From NCBI RefSeq assembly GCF_003991565.1, contig NZ_CP032819.1, forward strand, positions 4,216,001 to 4,280,000: a stretch of 64,000 nucleotides of DNA. Reading direction: 5' to 3'. Positions 36,622 to 45,579 of the stretch are shown in pieces. Positions within the stretch are counted from its first letter, which is position 1; each line of letters opens with the position of its first letter. A program made the translations under genes and the position numbers. Below the pieces are notes generated by a model. That model had not been told where the DNA came from, did no database searches, and was given only the letters and a program-made list of their open reading frames with translations. The stretch is from Butyricimonas faecalis (GTDB taxonomy: Bacteria > Bacteroidota > Bacteroidia > Bacteroidales > Marinifilaceae).

Positions 36622-37986
36622 ATGAATAAACACTTTGGCGTAAATTGGGGTATAGCGGTAACGGTAATAGCTGTTTTGGGAGTGCTCGTTTGGCAGGCAC
36701 TTTCGATTGTTGAATTGTATCATTTCCAAAAAGAGAGATTTGTCACCAAGGTGAACCATAAGATTACTCATTTCGTTAACGAATTGAATTTGCTTGCTGT
36801 ACAAAAATCAGCTACCGTTCCCGTTGAGCGTTCTGTTCCTTGTTTGATGCTTACGAAAGGAGGAAAAAGCGAGAGGTGTCGACATTGGCGAGATGATGAT
36901 TGGGTTGATGCGGAATGTCGGGCAATATATGATATCCGGGATACAACTCTTTTGACATTGGAAAAGTTCTACTCGCTTCTTAGACAAAGCATGAGGATGG
37001 ATGAAAAATCTTTTCCTATTGAGATTAGCTTGTTGGATAGTTTTGGAAATAGAATTGATAGTTTTAGTTGTGGATATATACACCCTTGGTCTATGGTTAA
37101 AGCGGAACCCATTCGGTTATTTTTGGGGGAGAAGCACGTGTTAGAAGTTAGATTCATGTTTTCGATTCATCAGTTTTGGAACCGTTCGAAAAATTCTTTT
37201 ATTCTTTTATTCGTATTTATGGTTTTGTTGATTGTTTGTATTATGATCTTAATACGCAAGATTAACCAAGAGAGGAAACGTACTATCGGGCAACATCTTT
37301 TTCTTGATACCGTGATACATAATTTGCAATCACCTTTGGATTATATGAGTTTTACACAAGAAGTTCTTGACAAGAAATATGGAAGTATGATGGAAATAGA
37401 GGATCAACAGGCACTAGAAAGAATTCGGGAAAAACAATCGGATATGGGGCGGGCCATTACTCGTTTGTTAACCTTGTCGGATATATTTCACCGGATTCAG
37501 ATTTATCCTTATCCTCTTTGTTTGAAAGAGATGCTTGAAAAGCTAAATGCTTTGAATTTTGTGAAAATCCAACCTGGAAAACAGGTAGATATGAATATTG
37601 CTTGTGAGATGGAAAACCCGGAAATTTCTGTTGATCCGGTCTATTTCCCGATTGTTTTTGAAAATTTGATAGGAAATGCCATAAAGTATTCAGGAAAGAA
37701 CGTGAAAATAGATATTACTTGTCAAGAAAAGGGGAAATGGATTGAAATTCGAGTAAAGGACAATGGGGCAGGGATTCCCCCGCGTAGTTTAAAACATATT
37801 TTTGAAATTTACTATCGCGATCCTTCCATACGGGATGACCATTCGAGAAAAGGGTTCGGGATTGGTTTGTCTTTTGTGTATTCTGTAGTGAAAGCTCATC
37901 ATGGAAAGATTATTGTTCGTAGTATTGTAAATGTAGGAACAGAATTTATTATTATTTTACCTCATAGACAATGGAAAAGAAAATAG
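36622..37986 (+). CDS. Sensor histidine kinase
   Basis: 454 residues; ATG 36622 preferred to an upstream TTG. Two membrane helices (about 10-28 and 193-212) bracket a periplasmic domain of about 160 residues with four Cys. H-box HNLQSPLDYM (His233) with Asn instead of the usual Glu/Asp after His; N-box FENLIGNAIKYS (Asn352); G1 DNGAGI (380); G2 GFGIGL (411). Autophosphorylating kinase for an unknown signal. Overlaps the response-regulator gene by 16 bp, so tightly coupled. No target operon adjacent except the TPR gene. Confidence 0.93.
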   Translation: MNKHFGVNWGIAVTVIAVLGVLVWQALSIVELYHFQKERFVTKVNHKITHFVNELNLLAVQKSATVPVERSVPCLMLTKGGKSERCRHWRDDDWVDAECRAIYDIRDTTLLTLEKFYSLLRQSMRMDEKSFPIEISLLDSFGNRIDSFSCGYIHPWSMVKAEPIRLFLGEKHVLEVRFMFSIHQFWNRSKNSFILLFVFMVLLIVCIMILIRKINQERKRTIGQHLFLDTVIHNLQSPLDYMSFTQEVLDKKYGSMMEIEDQQALERIREKQSDMGRAITRLLTLSDIFHRIQIYPYPLCLKEMLEKLNALNFVKIQPGKQVDMNIACEMENPEISVDPVYFPIVFENLIGNAIKYSGKNVKIDITCQEKGKWIEIRVKDNGAGIPPRSLKHIFEIYYRDPSIRDDHSRKGFGIGLSFVYSVVKAHHGKIIVRSIVNVGTEFIIILPHRQWKRK

Positions 37987-38678
37987 ATGTTTTGTACGCA
38001 GAGGATGATGACAAGATGGCTAAGATGGTGAAAAATTTGCTGGAAGATCATGAATTTCATGTTCGGATTGCTTGTGACGGGAAGCGGGTGTGGGATGTTT
38101 TTCAGCATAGTCCCCCGGATTTGTTGCTGTTGGATTTGGAAATGCCGAAAAAAGATGGGTTGAAGATTGTTAAATTGGTTCGAAAGGTAAACAAACGAGT
38201 TCCGATCGTTTTTTATAGTTCGTACATGAATGTTGAGAAAGAATTGGAGGCGATAAAATTAGGAGCGGATGATTGTATTCGGAAAGGTTGCCCGATAGAG
38301 CTATTGTTGGAAAAATTGAGAAGTATTTATCGTAGAGTTGTACGAGATGAAGGAAGTCCTCAAATATATTTCTTATCTGAAACGACAAAATTTAATGCCG
38401 TGACTGGATTGTTAGTTATGAATGGGAAAAATTTGGTTCTAAAATCAATGGACTCCCGTTTGCTTCATTTGCTTTGTGTCAAAATGCACGAGATAGCAAG
38501 CAATGATTATTTGATTCGTGGATTATGGGGAATGGGGTATACAGAGAAGGGAAATGCATTGAGAAAAGGTATTACTCGTTTAAGAAGTATCTTGGAGGCA
38601 GATGCTTCTTTAATGATCGGAAATTCTTTTGGAGAAGGGTATTTTTTGACTTCTCGAGATTTGCATTTGAAGGTATAG
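37971..38678 (+). CDS. OmpR/PhoB-type response regulator
   Basis: 235 residues. Receiver: acidic pocket AEDDD (11-14), phosphoacceptor Asp55 in LLLLDLEMPKKDG, Ser83/84 switch, Lys105 in CIRKGCP (the usual KP reads KG here). C-terminal winged helix about 140-230 (LKSMDSRLLHLLCV, ALRKGITRLRSIL, GEGYFL). Cognate partner of the overlapping kinase. Target genes unknown. The winged-helix start replaces the usual LT-x-x-E by KSMDSR, a mild divergence. Confidence 0.92.
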   Translation: MEKKIDVLYAEDDDKMAKMVKNLLEDHEFHVRIACDGKRVWDVFQHSPPDLLLLDLEMPKKDGLKIVKLVRKVNKRVPIVFYSSYMNVEKELEAIKLGADDCIRKGCPIELLLEKLRSIYRRVVRDEGSPQIYFLSETTKFNAVTGLLVMNGKNLVLKSMDSRLLHLLCVKMHEIASNDYLIRGLWGMGYTEKGNALRKGITRLRSILEADASLMIGNSFGEGYFLTSRDLHLKV

Positions 38679-38864
38679 GGATGCATAACTTTATAATCTA
38701 AGTATCTCAATGCCTATTTGATAAACGAAATCGATCAAGATGTATTTGTATCTATGAGATTGTAGCGGGAAAGGTCGTATTTGTTTGCCATGTAATTTAC
38801 TCCCGTGATGTTACTCTAATTTAACCCAAATAAGGAAGTAATCTTACCCCAATAATCCTACATA
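38679..38864. other. Intergenic DNA before the 11-bp array
   Basis: No gene and no clear terminator; sequence is ordinary AT-rich spacer up to the ordered repeats that begin at 38865. Confidence 0.5.
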
Positions 38865-39007
38865 TTCGTTGCGCTTTCGTTGTTCATTCGTTGTTCAAAC
38901 GTTCCGGAATGGTTGAGCTCTGTTTAAGCTTCGAATAATCTTCGAATATGTGGAATTATTTCCTTAGTATCTCCCTAGGTTTTCCCTAGGTTCTTATTAT
39001 AAGTCAG
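38865..39007. repeat. Long 11-bp-step repeat array upstream of the TPR gene
   Basis: Thirteen consecutive 11-mers in one register. TTCGTTGCGCT, TTCGTTGTTCA and TTCGTTGTTCA open the array; TCGAATAATCT/TCGAATATGTG and CTAGGTTTTCC/CTAGGTTCTTA are adjacent similar pairs later. CGT or GGT falls at 38867, 38878, 38889, 38900 and 38911. Units drift in sequence while the phase is kept. Ends about 110 bp before the TPR start codon, as in the 590 array. Confidence 0.8.
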
Positions 39008-39116
39008 GCTTGGTGGTGTAGGGAAAATTCATACGGGTATTATGAACTTGATACAGGAAGTAATACAGATGCGAACTTTTTTATTATCTTTATCCCCCAA
39101 AATATATGCTTATCGA

Positions 39117-41081
39117 ATGAAGAAATTTGGCATTATACTATTCTTCTGTTTGGCGACATTGGGAGTGTCGGCACAATGGAATACGACAAATATGTTGCGA
39201 GTGGGAAAGAGTGCGATCATGTTTGACGACTACGTGAGTGCAATTGAAAACTTCAATAATATTATACGGATAAAGCCTTACTTATCTGAACCTTATTTCT
39301 TCCGGGGACTGGCAAAGTTGAACCTGGATGATTTTGAGGGGGCGATAAGGGATTATACACAGGCGATAGAGTTGAACCCGAATTATTTCCATGCTTACAT
39401 GTACCGGGGAATAGCCTATCATAACATGAAGCAGTACGAGGAGGCCATGCACGATTACAATACGGCAATCGCGATAAATCCGGGAGAGGCTTACGTGTTC
39501 GCGAACAGGGCAATTACCGAGGCGGATATGGGTGATTTCAAGGCGGCGGAGAAGGATTACTCAAAGGCGTTGATTATTGATAAAAACCTGTTGCCTGCCT
39601 ATCTGAACCGGGCGATCATGCGGGAGAAGCTGGGCGATCAAGAGGGGGCTATTGCGGATTGTAACATGGCGATCAAGTTGAATATGTTTTCAGATGATGC
39701 TTACGGGTTGAGGGGATATTTGAGGTTTCAGGCAAAAGAGTATCACGACGCGATAGAGGATTATAACAAGGCGTTGAAGATTAACCCGGAGAACAAGCGG
39801 ATTCTTATGAGCCGGGCGATTACTTGGTACGAGATGAAAAAGTATCCCGAGGCTTTGGAGGATTACACGGCCGTCTTGAAAGTGGATAGTACTTACGCGT
39901 ATGCTTATTATAACCGGGCTTTGTTGCGGTCGGAAATCGGAGACGTGAATAATGCCATTCATGATTTTGACCAGGTGTTGGAGATGAACCCGGATAACAT
40001 TTTGATTTATTTCAACCGCGGATTGTTGAAAATGGAGATCAAGGATTACGAGGGGGCTTATAATGACTTTTCCCAGAGTATCTCGATCTACCCCGATTTC
40101 GTGAAGGCATACCTGGCAAGAGCCGCGACGAGCATGGATATGCGGGATTACGATGCGGCCGAAAAGGATCGTTACAAGGCGGAAGAGATCATGGACCGCT
40201 ACCGACGGATGAAGGAGGGGGATCGGAATGCTTTGGTGGATACCACGGAAAATTTCAAGCGACTGATAGATATAAATTCCCGGGATGACCGGATGAAAGA
40301 CGTGATTAACGGACGCTTGCAGGATCGGAACGTGATTATCGAATTGCAGGATATGTTTATCGTGCAGTACTTGTCTTTGGATACATTACGAAAAGGGAAG
40401 GTGCAGTATTTTGACAAGCGGATCATGAAGTTTAACCAGGAACATAATTATAACCCGGCGTTGACCGTCTCGAATAAGAAATTTAATTACCCGAGGGAAT
40501 TCGAGGATAATTATATCGAGACGCTGTCTTCGGATATCCGGAAAAACAAGGAGGTCACGGATGCATTGTTGCTGCGCGGTTCGTTGTACTTGAACCGGGG
40601 AGATTACACGAAAGCGATCGAAGATTTTCGGGCCGTGCTGGAGCGTGAGCCGAATCATTTGTTTGCTTTGATGAATTTGGCAAGTGCCCGTTCCCGAATG
40701 TACGACTACATCGAGTCGATAGAAGAGAAGACTTCCCGTGTCGTGGGTGAGGAGAAGAAAGTGGAGCGGAACGTGGATTATTCTTTGGTGTTGGAAGGAA
40801 ATAACAAATGTCTGGAGATTGATCCGGAATTCGTTTTTGCCCTGTTTAATATCGCTAACGTGTATGCCAAGAGCGGTGAGATCCAGAAAGCGATCGATAT
40901 GTACACGAAGGTGCTGGAGGTGGACGGGGATATCGCCGAGGCTTATTTTAACCGGGGGCTACTCCATATCTACCAGGGAGACCGGAGTGCGGCCAACGTG
41001 GATTTAAGTAAAGCCGGGGAGCTTGGGCTGACGGATTCTTATAGCATTATCAAGCGCTATTGCTCGGTGGAGGAGGAGTAA
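39117..41081 (+). CDS. Exported tetratricopeptide-repeat protein
   Basis: 654 residues; start at ATG 39117 gives a signal peptide (MKKFGIILFFCLATLGVSA), whereas an upstream in-frame ATG at 39042 does not and includes the probable -7 box TATCTTTA (39085-39092). About nine TPR units run from residue 35 to 345 (e.g. AIRDYTQAIELNPNYFHAYM, AIEDYNKALKINPENKRILM), then a non-TPR region of about 110 residues, then at least three more TPRs to the end. A periplasmic scaffold for protein interactions; partners unknown. Preceded by an 11-bp-step repeat array. Confidence 0.9.
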   Translation: MKKFGIILFFCLATLGVSAQWNTTNMLRVGKSAIMFDDYVSAIENFNNIIRIKPYLSEPYFFRGLAKLNLDDFEGAIRDYTQAIELNPNYFHAYMYRGIAYHNMKQYEEAMHDYNTAIAINPGEAYVFANRAITEADMGDFKAAEKDYSKALIIDKNLLPAYLNRAIMREKLGDQEGAIADCNMAIKLNMFSDDAYGLRGYLRFQAKEYHDAIEDYNKALKINPENKRILMSRAITWYEMKKYPEALEDYTAVLKVDSTYAYAYYNRALLRSEIGDVNNAIHDFDQVLEMNPDNILIYFNRGLLKMEIKDYEGAYNDFSQSISIYPDFVKAYLARAATSMDMRDYDAAEKDRYKAEEIMDRYRRMKEGDRNALVDTTENFKRLIDINSRDDRMKDVINGRLQDRNVIIELQDMFIVQYLSLDTLRKGKVQYFDKRIMKFNQEHNYNPALTVSNKKFNYPREFEDNYIETLSSDIRKNKEVTDALLLRGSLYLNRGDYTKAIEDFRAVLEREPNHLFALMNLASARSRMYDYIESIEEKTSRVVGEEKKVERNVDYSLVLEGNNKCLEIDPEFVFALFNIANVYAKSGEIQKAIDMYTKVLEVDGDIAEAYFNRGLLHIYQGDRSAANVDLSKAGELGLTDSYSIIKRYCSVEEE

Positions 41082-41176
41082 AAGGAGATAAAAGTTTATA
41101 AAGTCCGTAAGGTGGCCCCTTGCGGGGCGCTTTGCTTGTGGCTGCTGGGGCAACCGGGGTTTTGTGAGGTTGGAAT

Positions 41177-41213
41177 CTAAAATCTAAAATCTAAAATCTA
41201 AAATTTAAAATTG
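41177..41213. repeat. AT-rich spacer repeat (aatctaaaatct)
   Basis: Three to four tandem copies of taaaatc/aaatctaaa between the TPR gene and the stop of the rRNA methyltransferase gene. Confidence 0.6.
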
Positions 41214-42563
41214 TCTGATTCTCCACTCTTTCGGGTAATAGTTGTTTACCCGGTTACCGACTTCTTTTACCCAGCCCAGTCCGATGCCTTTGTAGGTGAT
41301 GAGAATCCATTCGCCTTTGGGGGCATCGAAACGGATGTCTTCTTTGCGTAGGAATTGGAGGGCCGTCGGGAGGTCCACTTCCTGACGGGTGACGTACTTT
41401 TGTTGAAGTTTGTGGTATAGCGCCAGAGAGTGGGCGGGTTTCGTTTTCCCTTTTACACATTCACCGATTTCGCATCCCTTGTAAATGACACCGGCTTTGG
41501 TGGATAGATATTGAATAAATTCGGCATGTTGCTTGGGGAGAATACCTAGCGTTTCACCCGCGATGTAAGGCGTGTATGGGGTCATGTCCGGTAGAAGCGG
41601 GAGTATGTCGGCCGGGAGTTTGACCGCGGGTGACGGGGTGGCTCGCTTCTCTTTTTTCATGATAAAGGGTGTCCCGTCGTTTTTTTGAATAACTCCCATG
41701 AACAGACCTTCACCGTTCGTTTTGTGCGGGTAGAAATGATACCCGTGAAGAGGGGCGGGGGATGGGGTGATAGCCGGGAAGTTATGCCGGATCGCGATGG
41801 ATGATGCATCGAACGTGGTCAGCATCCAATTCAGTATCTCTTCATTTTCACCCGGATTGTAAGTACAGGTGCTGTACACGAGATACCCTCCGGGGGTAAG
41901 CGCGTCCCACACGTCGGAAAGGATTCTTTTCTGGCGTTCTTCGCATAGACGGAGGTTATTCTCGCTCCATTCCGTGATGGCTTTCTCGTCTTTCCGGAAC
42001 ATACCTTCCCCGGAACAGGGGGCATCCACGAGAATGATGTCGAACGCTCCCTTCAGACTGGTGAAACGGTTGGGGTCACTATTGGTGACGACGACGTGAT
42101 CGTACCCCCATTTGATCATATTTTCTTTAAGGATGGAGGCTCTTGATTTGATGACCTCGTTGGAAACCAGCAATGAATCCTTGGGCAGACTGCTTGCCAG
42201 TAACGTGGATTTACCTCCCGGGGCAGCACATAGGTCGAGGACCCGGAGAGGGGTATTCCCCGTTATTTGCTGCAGAACGACTTGCAGAAACATGGAAGAG
42301 GCCTCTTGCACGTAATAAGCTCCCCCGTGTAGAAGCGGGTCGGAGGTGAACGAGGGGCGTTCTTTCAGGTAATATCCATTACTGCACCAGGGCACTTGTT
42401 GTGAAACTAATTCCGGGAAGGGCAGGTTGGTAAGGGGTGTTTTCTCCGGGTTTAACCGGATGGAAGTGGGTGATTCCGAAACTAACGCCTGGAAGAAGGC
42501 TTCCGATTCCGTTCCAAGGAGCTGCTGCATCCTTTCTGTAAATGCTGGTGGTAATGAGATCAT
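41205..42563 (-). CDS. rRNA cytosine-C5 methyltransferase (NOL1/NOP2/Sun, RsmF-like)
   Basis: 452 residues; ATG 42563 used, an upstream GTG is less likely. SAM-binding VLDLCAAPGGKST near 108, Cys in DAPCSGEGMFRK (about 183) and catalytic TC motif STCTYNPGENEE (about 233). C-terminal 160 residues match the RsmF-type RNA-binding extension (LALYHKLQQKYV..., IDLPTALQFL-like). Methylates 16S rRNA cytosine; exact position not inferable. On the minus strand, -7 TAAATTTG at 42592-42585. Confidence 0.92.
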   Translation of the reverse strand: MISLPPAFTERMQQLLGTESEAFFQALVSESPTSIRLNPEKTPLTNLPFPELVSQQVPWCSNGYYLKERPSFTSDPLLHGGAYYVQEASSMFLQVVLQQITGNTPLRVLDLCAAPGGKSTLLASSLPKDSLLVSNEVIKSRASILKENMIKWGYDHVVVTNSDPNRFTSLKGAFDIILVDAPCSGEGMFRKDEKAITEWSENNLRLCEERQKRILSDVWDALTPGGYLVYSTCTYNPGENEEILNWMLTTFDASSIAIRHNFPAITPSPAPLHGYHFYPHKTNGEGLFMGVIQKNDGTPFIMKKEKRATPSPAVKLPADILPLLPDMTPYTPYIAGETLGILPKQHAEFIQYLSTKAGVIYKGCEIGECVKGKTKPAHSLALYHKLQQKYVTRQEVDLPTALQFLRKEDIRFDAPKGEWILITYKGIGLGWVKEVGNRVNNYYPKEWRIRQF

Positions 42564-42667
42564 ATACACGTTGGATTAATGGGACAAATTTAGTGATTTA
42601 TTTCCTGATATATTTTACCTTCGCGAGAGAAAAGAGAGCGCGGAGTTGATTAACAGTTAGAAATAAA

Positions 42668-43681
42668 ATGATTGAGATTAGCGAAAACTTTAGTTTGAAA
42701 GAATATAACACGTTTGGTATAGACGTGACTTGTAAATATTTTGTGAAGTGTGATCAGGAGAGCGAATTGTTGGAATTCGTGAGATCATACGAGTTGGACC
42801 CGGAAGAGATTTTGCTTTTAGGGGGAGGAAGTAATTTCTTGTTCACGGAAGACTTTGACGGGGTTGTCTTTTATCCCATGATGCAAGGGTGTGAGATCGT
42901 CGGGGAAGATGACGAACACGTGTTTGTCCGGGTCGGTAGTGGCTTCGTGTGGGATGATTTCGTGGCGTGGACGGTTGAACGCGAGTATGGAGGGGTGGAG
43001 AATCTTTCTCTGATCCCTGGGCATGTCGGGGCGACTCCGGTACAGAACATCGGGGCTTACGGGACGGAAGCGGGGGAATGTATTGACCGGGTGGAAGCCG
43101 TGGATATCGTGAAGGGAGAAAAGGTGACGATTGACGCGGCAACATGTCGTTTCAGTTACCGGGATTCTATTTTCAAGCATGAGTGGAAGAATCGTTTTCT
43201 GGTAACGTATGTCACGTTCCGTTTGGCGAAACATCCCGAGTTTAAGTTGCACTACGGGAGCGTGAAGGATGAAGTAGCCCGTTTGGGCGAACCTTCGTTG
43301 AAAACGATACGCCAAGCCATTATTCGTATACGGGAGGCGAAGTTGCCGGACGTGAAAGTTTTGCCTAATGCCGGGAGTTTTTTTAAAAACCCGATGGTTG
43401 AACGTGCTATCGCGGACGCCTTGTCGGAAAAGTATCCTGCACTGCCGATTTATCCCGTGGATGACGACCATGTGAAACTGGCTGCCGGGTGGTTGATCGA
43501 GGCTGCCGGATGGAAGGGAAAAGTGGTGGGGCATGCCGGGGTACATGAAAAACAGGCACTCGTGTTAGTGAATACGGGTGGGGCTACCGGTATAGAAATT
43601 GCACATTTGGCCAACGAGATAAAGAAATCCGTGTTCCTTCAGTTTGGAGTGTGGTTGGAAGCTGAGGTGAACGTGATATGA
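42668..43681 (+). CDS. murB: UDP-N-acetylenolpyruvoylglucosamine reductase
   Basis: 337 residues, type I MurB. N-terminal NTFGIDVTCKYFV, FAD-binding LLGGGSNFLF, LSLIPGHVGATPVQNIGAYG, CRFSYRDSIFK, NAGSFFKNPMV with the catalytic Ser, and C-terminal KQALVLVN. Makes UDP-MurNAc for peptidoglycan. Followed after 53 bp of AT-rich spacer by an acyl-ACP thioesterase gene. Confidence 0.97.
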   Translation: MIEISENFSLKEYNTFGIDVTCKYFVKCDQESELLEFVRSYELDPEEILLLGGGSNFLFTEDFDGVVFYPMMQGCEIVGEDDEHVFVRVGSGFVWDDFVAWTVEREYGGVENLSLIPGHVGATPVQNIGAYGTEAGECIDRVEAVDIVKGEKVTIDAATCRFSYRDSIFKHEWKNRFLVTYVTFRLAKHPEFKLHYGSVKDEVARLGEPSLKTIRQAIIRIREAKLPDVKVLPNAGSFFKNPMVERAIADALSEKYPALPIYPVDDDHVKLAAGWLIEAAGWKGKVVGHAGVHEKQALVLVNTGGATGIEIAHLANEIKKSVFLQFGVWLEAEVNVI

Positions 43682-43734
43682 ATGGAATTTCTAAATCTAA
43701 AATCAAAAATCATTAAATCAAAAATCAGAACGGG
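43682..43734. repeat. AT-rich spacer repeat between murB and the thioesterase
   Basis: aaatctaaaatcaaaaatc and attaaatcaaaaatc words, same family as the other spacers. Confidence 0.55.
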
Positions 43735-44484
43735 ATGGTAAAATATTCGGAAAAGATAGATATTCGGGGACATTACACGGATTTGGAAGGGCGATTGATA
43801 GTGAAGTCCTTGTGTGATTTGTTTAACGACGTGGCAAACGTGCAGACTTACGCCCTGAAAATAGACGTACCCACGTTGAACGAGCAGGGGTTGACGTGGA
43901 TGTTGCACAAGTTGCATATATTGATAGACCGAATGCCGGAGCAGGGAGAAAAAGTGACGTTGGAAACGTGGCCGTCGGGTATTGACCGTTTATTCGCGAT
44001 TCGCGATTTTAGAATGCTGGACGGGGAAGAGGTTATATTGCGGGCTACTTCCGAGTGGATGGTGATTGATTTGAATCGTCGTCGTCCCGTGCGTTTACCG
44101 GCTTGCGTGACGGAAACGGCTGCCTTTTGCGTGGACGGTATTCGGGAAATTCCTTTTGAACTGGATACGAAAAAGATGCCGACAGACTTCGAGAGCACTC
44201 GTCGTTTCACGGCAACATACGATAATATTGATTTCAACAAGCATGTCACTCAAGCCACGTATGTACGCTGGGTTACCAATTCTTTGTCTTACGACTTCTT
44301 GAAGGACCACGAGATCACGGAGTTGGAAATCATTTACGAGCATGAGGTCCTGCCGGATAGCGTGGTGTGTGCCGGATGTCATGTTGAGGAAGCGGGAAAT
44401 CGTGTAAAAGTGTATCATCAAGTGAAGAATGAAAGTTTGGATAAGACACATTGTTTTGCTGTTAGTTACTGGAAAAAACGGTAA
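43735..44484 (+). CDS. Acyl-ACP thioesterase
   Basis: 249 residues, two hot-dog halves. N-terminal half has LEGRLIVKSLCDLFNDVAN and LTWMLHKLHI; C-terminal half has DNIDFNKHVTQATYVRWV, with the Asn/His pair of the FatA-type catalytic set, and HEVLPDSVVCAG. Hydrolyses acyl-ACP to free fatty acid, probably for lipid supply or export; chain-length preference not readable. Same strand and close behind murB. Confidence 0.92.
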   Translation: MVKYSEKIDIRGHYTDLEGRLIVKSLCDLFNDVANVQTYALKIDVPTLNEQGLTWMLHKLHILIDRMPEQGEKVTLETWPSGIDRLFAIRDFRMLDGEEVILRATSEWMVIDLNRRRPVRLPACVTETAAFCVDGIREIPFELDTKKMPTDFESTRRFTATYDNIDFNKHVTQATYVRWVTNSLSYDFLKDHEITELEIIYEHEVLPDSVVCAGCHVEEAGNRVKVYHQVKNESLDKTHCFAVSYWKKR

Positions 44485-44546
44485 GGACAAGGTGCATCCT
44501 TTTCTGTTTATTTCGTGAAATTCGGGTTAAAATACCGCTTATTTGT

Positions 44547-44577
44547 TTTGCAATAACGAGAAAATGCTATATATTTG
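44547..44577 (+). promoter_or_regulatory. Promoter of tRNA-Leu
   Basis: TTTG 44547-44550, 19-nt spacer, TATATTTG 44570-44577; start expected near 44584, just before the tRNA. Confidence 0.85.
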
Positions 44578-44591
44578 CACCGTTAAAAAAT

Positions 44592-44675
44592 GCCCAAGTG
44601 GTGAAATTGGTATACACGCTACTTTGAGGTGGTAGTGGCCGTTCGGCTGTGCAAGTTCGAGTCTTGTCTTGGGCA
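44592..44675 (+). tRNA. tRNA-Leu (GAG)
   Basis: 84 nt. Acceptor GCCCAAG pairs with CTTGGGC, discriminator A, CCA not encoded. Anticodon arm CTACT-TTGAGGT-GGTAG gives GAG; long variable arm gtggccgttcggctgt; T-loop GTTCGAGTC. Confidence 0.97.
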
Positions 44676-44676
44676 C

Positions 44677-44716
44677 AAATCCCCTTCTTAATCGATTGAT
44701 TTTGAAGGGGATTTTT
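44677..44716 (+). terminator. Terminator of tRNA-Leu
   Basis: AATCCCCTTC/GAAGGGGATT stem with T-run beyond. Confidence 0.85.
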
Positions 44717-44872
44717 ATTAGTAAGGATACGTGTTACAAGGATTTCAATTTGGATATGTCCTTTCAGTTATCGCAATGTGGGCCTAAAGTTAAAAACCAA
44801 AAATAATCTATTGGGCAATTTGATTCCATAAATAATATTTGTACGTTTACAACGTAAAATAAAAGAAACACC

Positions 44873-45262
44873 ATGGATAGAGCGTCAAAAAATGTTCACT
44901 TTGAGGGGAAATGGGAAGGAGCTAATAAACAAGTTGAGGTTAAATTATCACTTATCATTTTTGAGGATAGCGGCTCGCAGGTCGTGTATTGTCCGGCTTT
45001 GGACGTGTATGGTTATGGTGTCACGGAAAAAGAGGCATTAGATTCTTTCAAGGTTTGTCTTGGCGAGTTCTTGAAATATACCCTTAATAAGGGGACATTA
45101 CATTCCGAGATGGCAAAAATGGGATGGACGATAAGGAAAAAGAAGTTTACTCCGCCTTTATTCTCTAAACTGCTAAAGATTAACGAGGACTTTAGTGATA
45201 TATTCAACAATCATAATTTCAAAAAAATAGATCAAAATATTAACATCCCAATTCTTGCCTGA
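44873..45262 (+). CDS. hicB: HicB-like antitoxin
   Basis: 129 residues. N-terminal HicB partial RNase-H fold (LSLIIFEDSGSQVVYCPALDVYGYGVTEKEALDSF) from about 25; C-terminal tail of 60 residues is basic and without a clear HTH, so DNA-binding is uncertain. Precedes and overlaps the toxin gene by 1 nt, an antitoxin-first order. Immediately downstream of the tRNA-Leu terminator. Confidence 0.85.
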   Translation: MDRASKNVHFEGKWEGANKQVEVKLSLIIFEDSGSQVVYCPALDVYGYGVTEKEALDSFKVCLGEFLKYTLNKGTLHSEMAKMGWTIRKKKFTPPLFSKLLKINEDFSDIFNNHNFKKIDQNINIPILA

Positions 45263-45495
45263 TGGGAACCTTGCAGAATATATCTTTAGCTTTATTTCGT
45301 AGATTCTTGGAAGCGCAAGGATTAAAAGTTATAAGGAAAAAGGGAGGCCATGAGATGTGGGCTAAAAGTGGGTTGGGAAGGAGCATTGTTCTCCAAGCGC
45401 ACGTGGATCCGGTGCCGGAATTTATTATTCGATCAAATTTAAGAACGATGGGGGTATCCGTTAAAGATTTTATCGCTTTTGTAGAGCAAAAGTGA
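45262..45495 (+). CDS. hicA: HicA-family mRNA interferase toxin
   Basis: 77 residues with the double-stranded RNA-binding-like HicA fold: ALFRRFLEAQGLKVIRKKGGHEMW (catalytic His in KGGHEMW) and FIIRSNLRTMGVSVKDF near the end. Cleaves mRNA when HicB is degraded; stop of hicB and start of hicA share an A (TGATG). Functional status is likely because the His and basic patches are intact. Confidence 0.88.
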   Translation: MGTLQNISLALFRRFLEAQGLKVIRKKGGHEMWAKSGLGRSIVLQAHVDPVPEFIIRSNLRTMGVSVKDFIAFVEQK

Positions 45496-45579
45496 TGGTT
45501 TGTTGATTATGTTACATGATAGCGTAAATTGTTTTTTTTCTTTACTTTTGCCGACGAGAGAGAATGAATATTTTGAGTT

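Noticed and set aside
38865..39007. CRISPR array
   Set aside because: Units are 11 bp, not repeat-spacer, and no cas genes are near.
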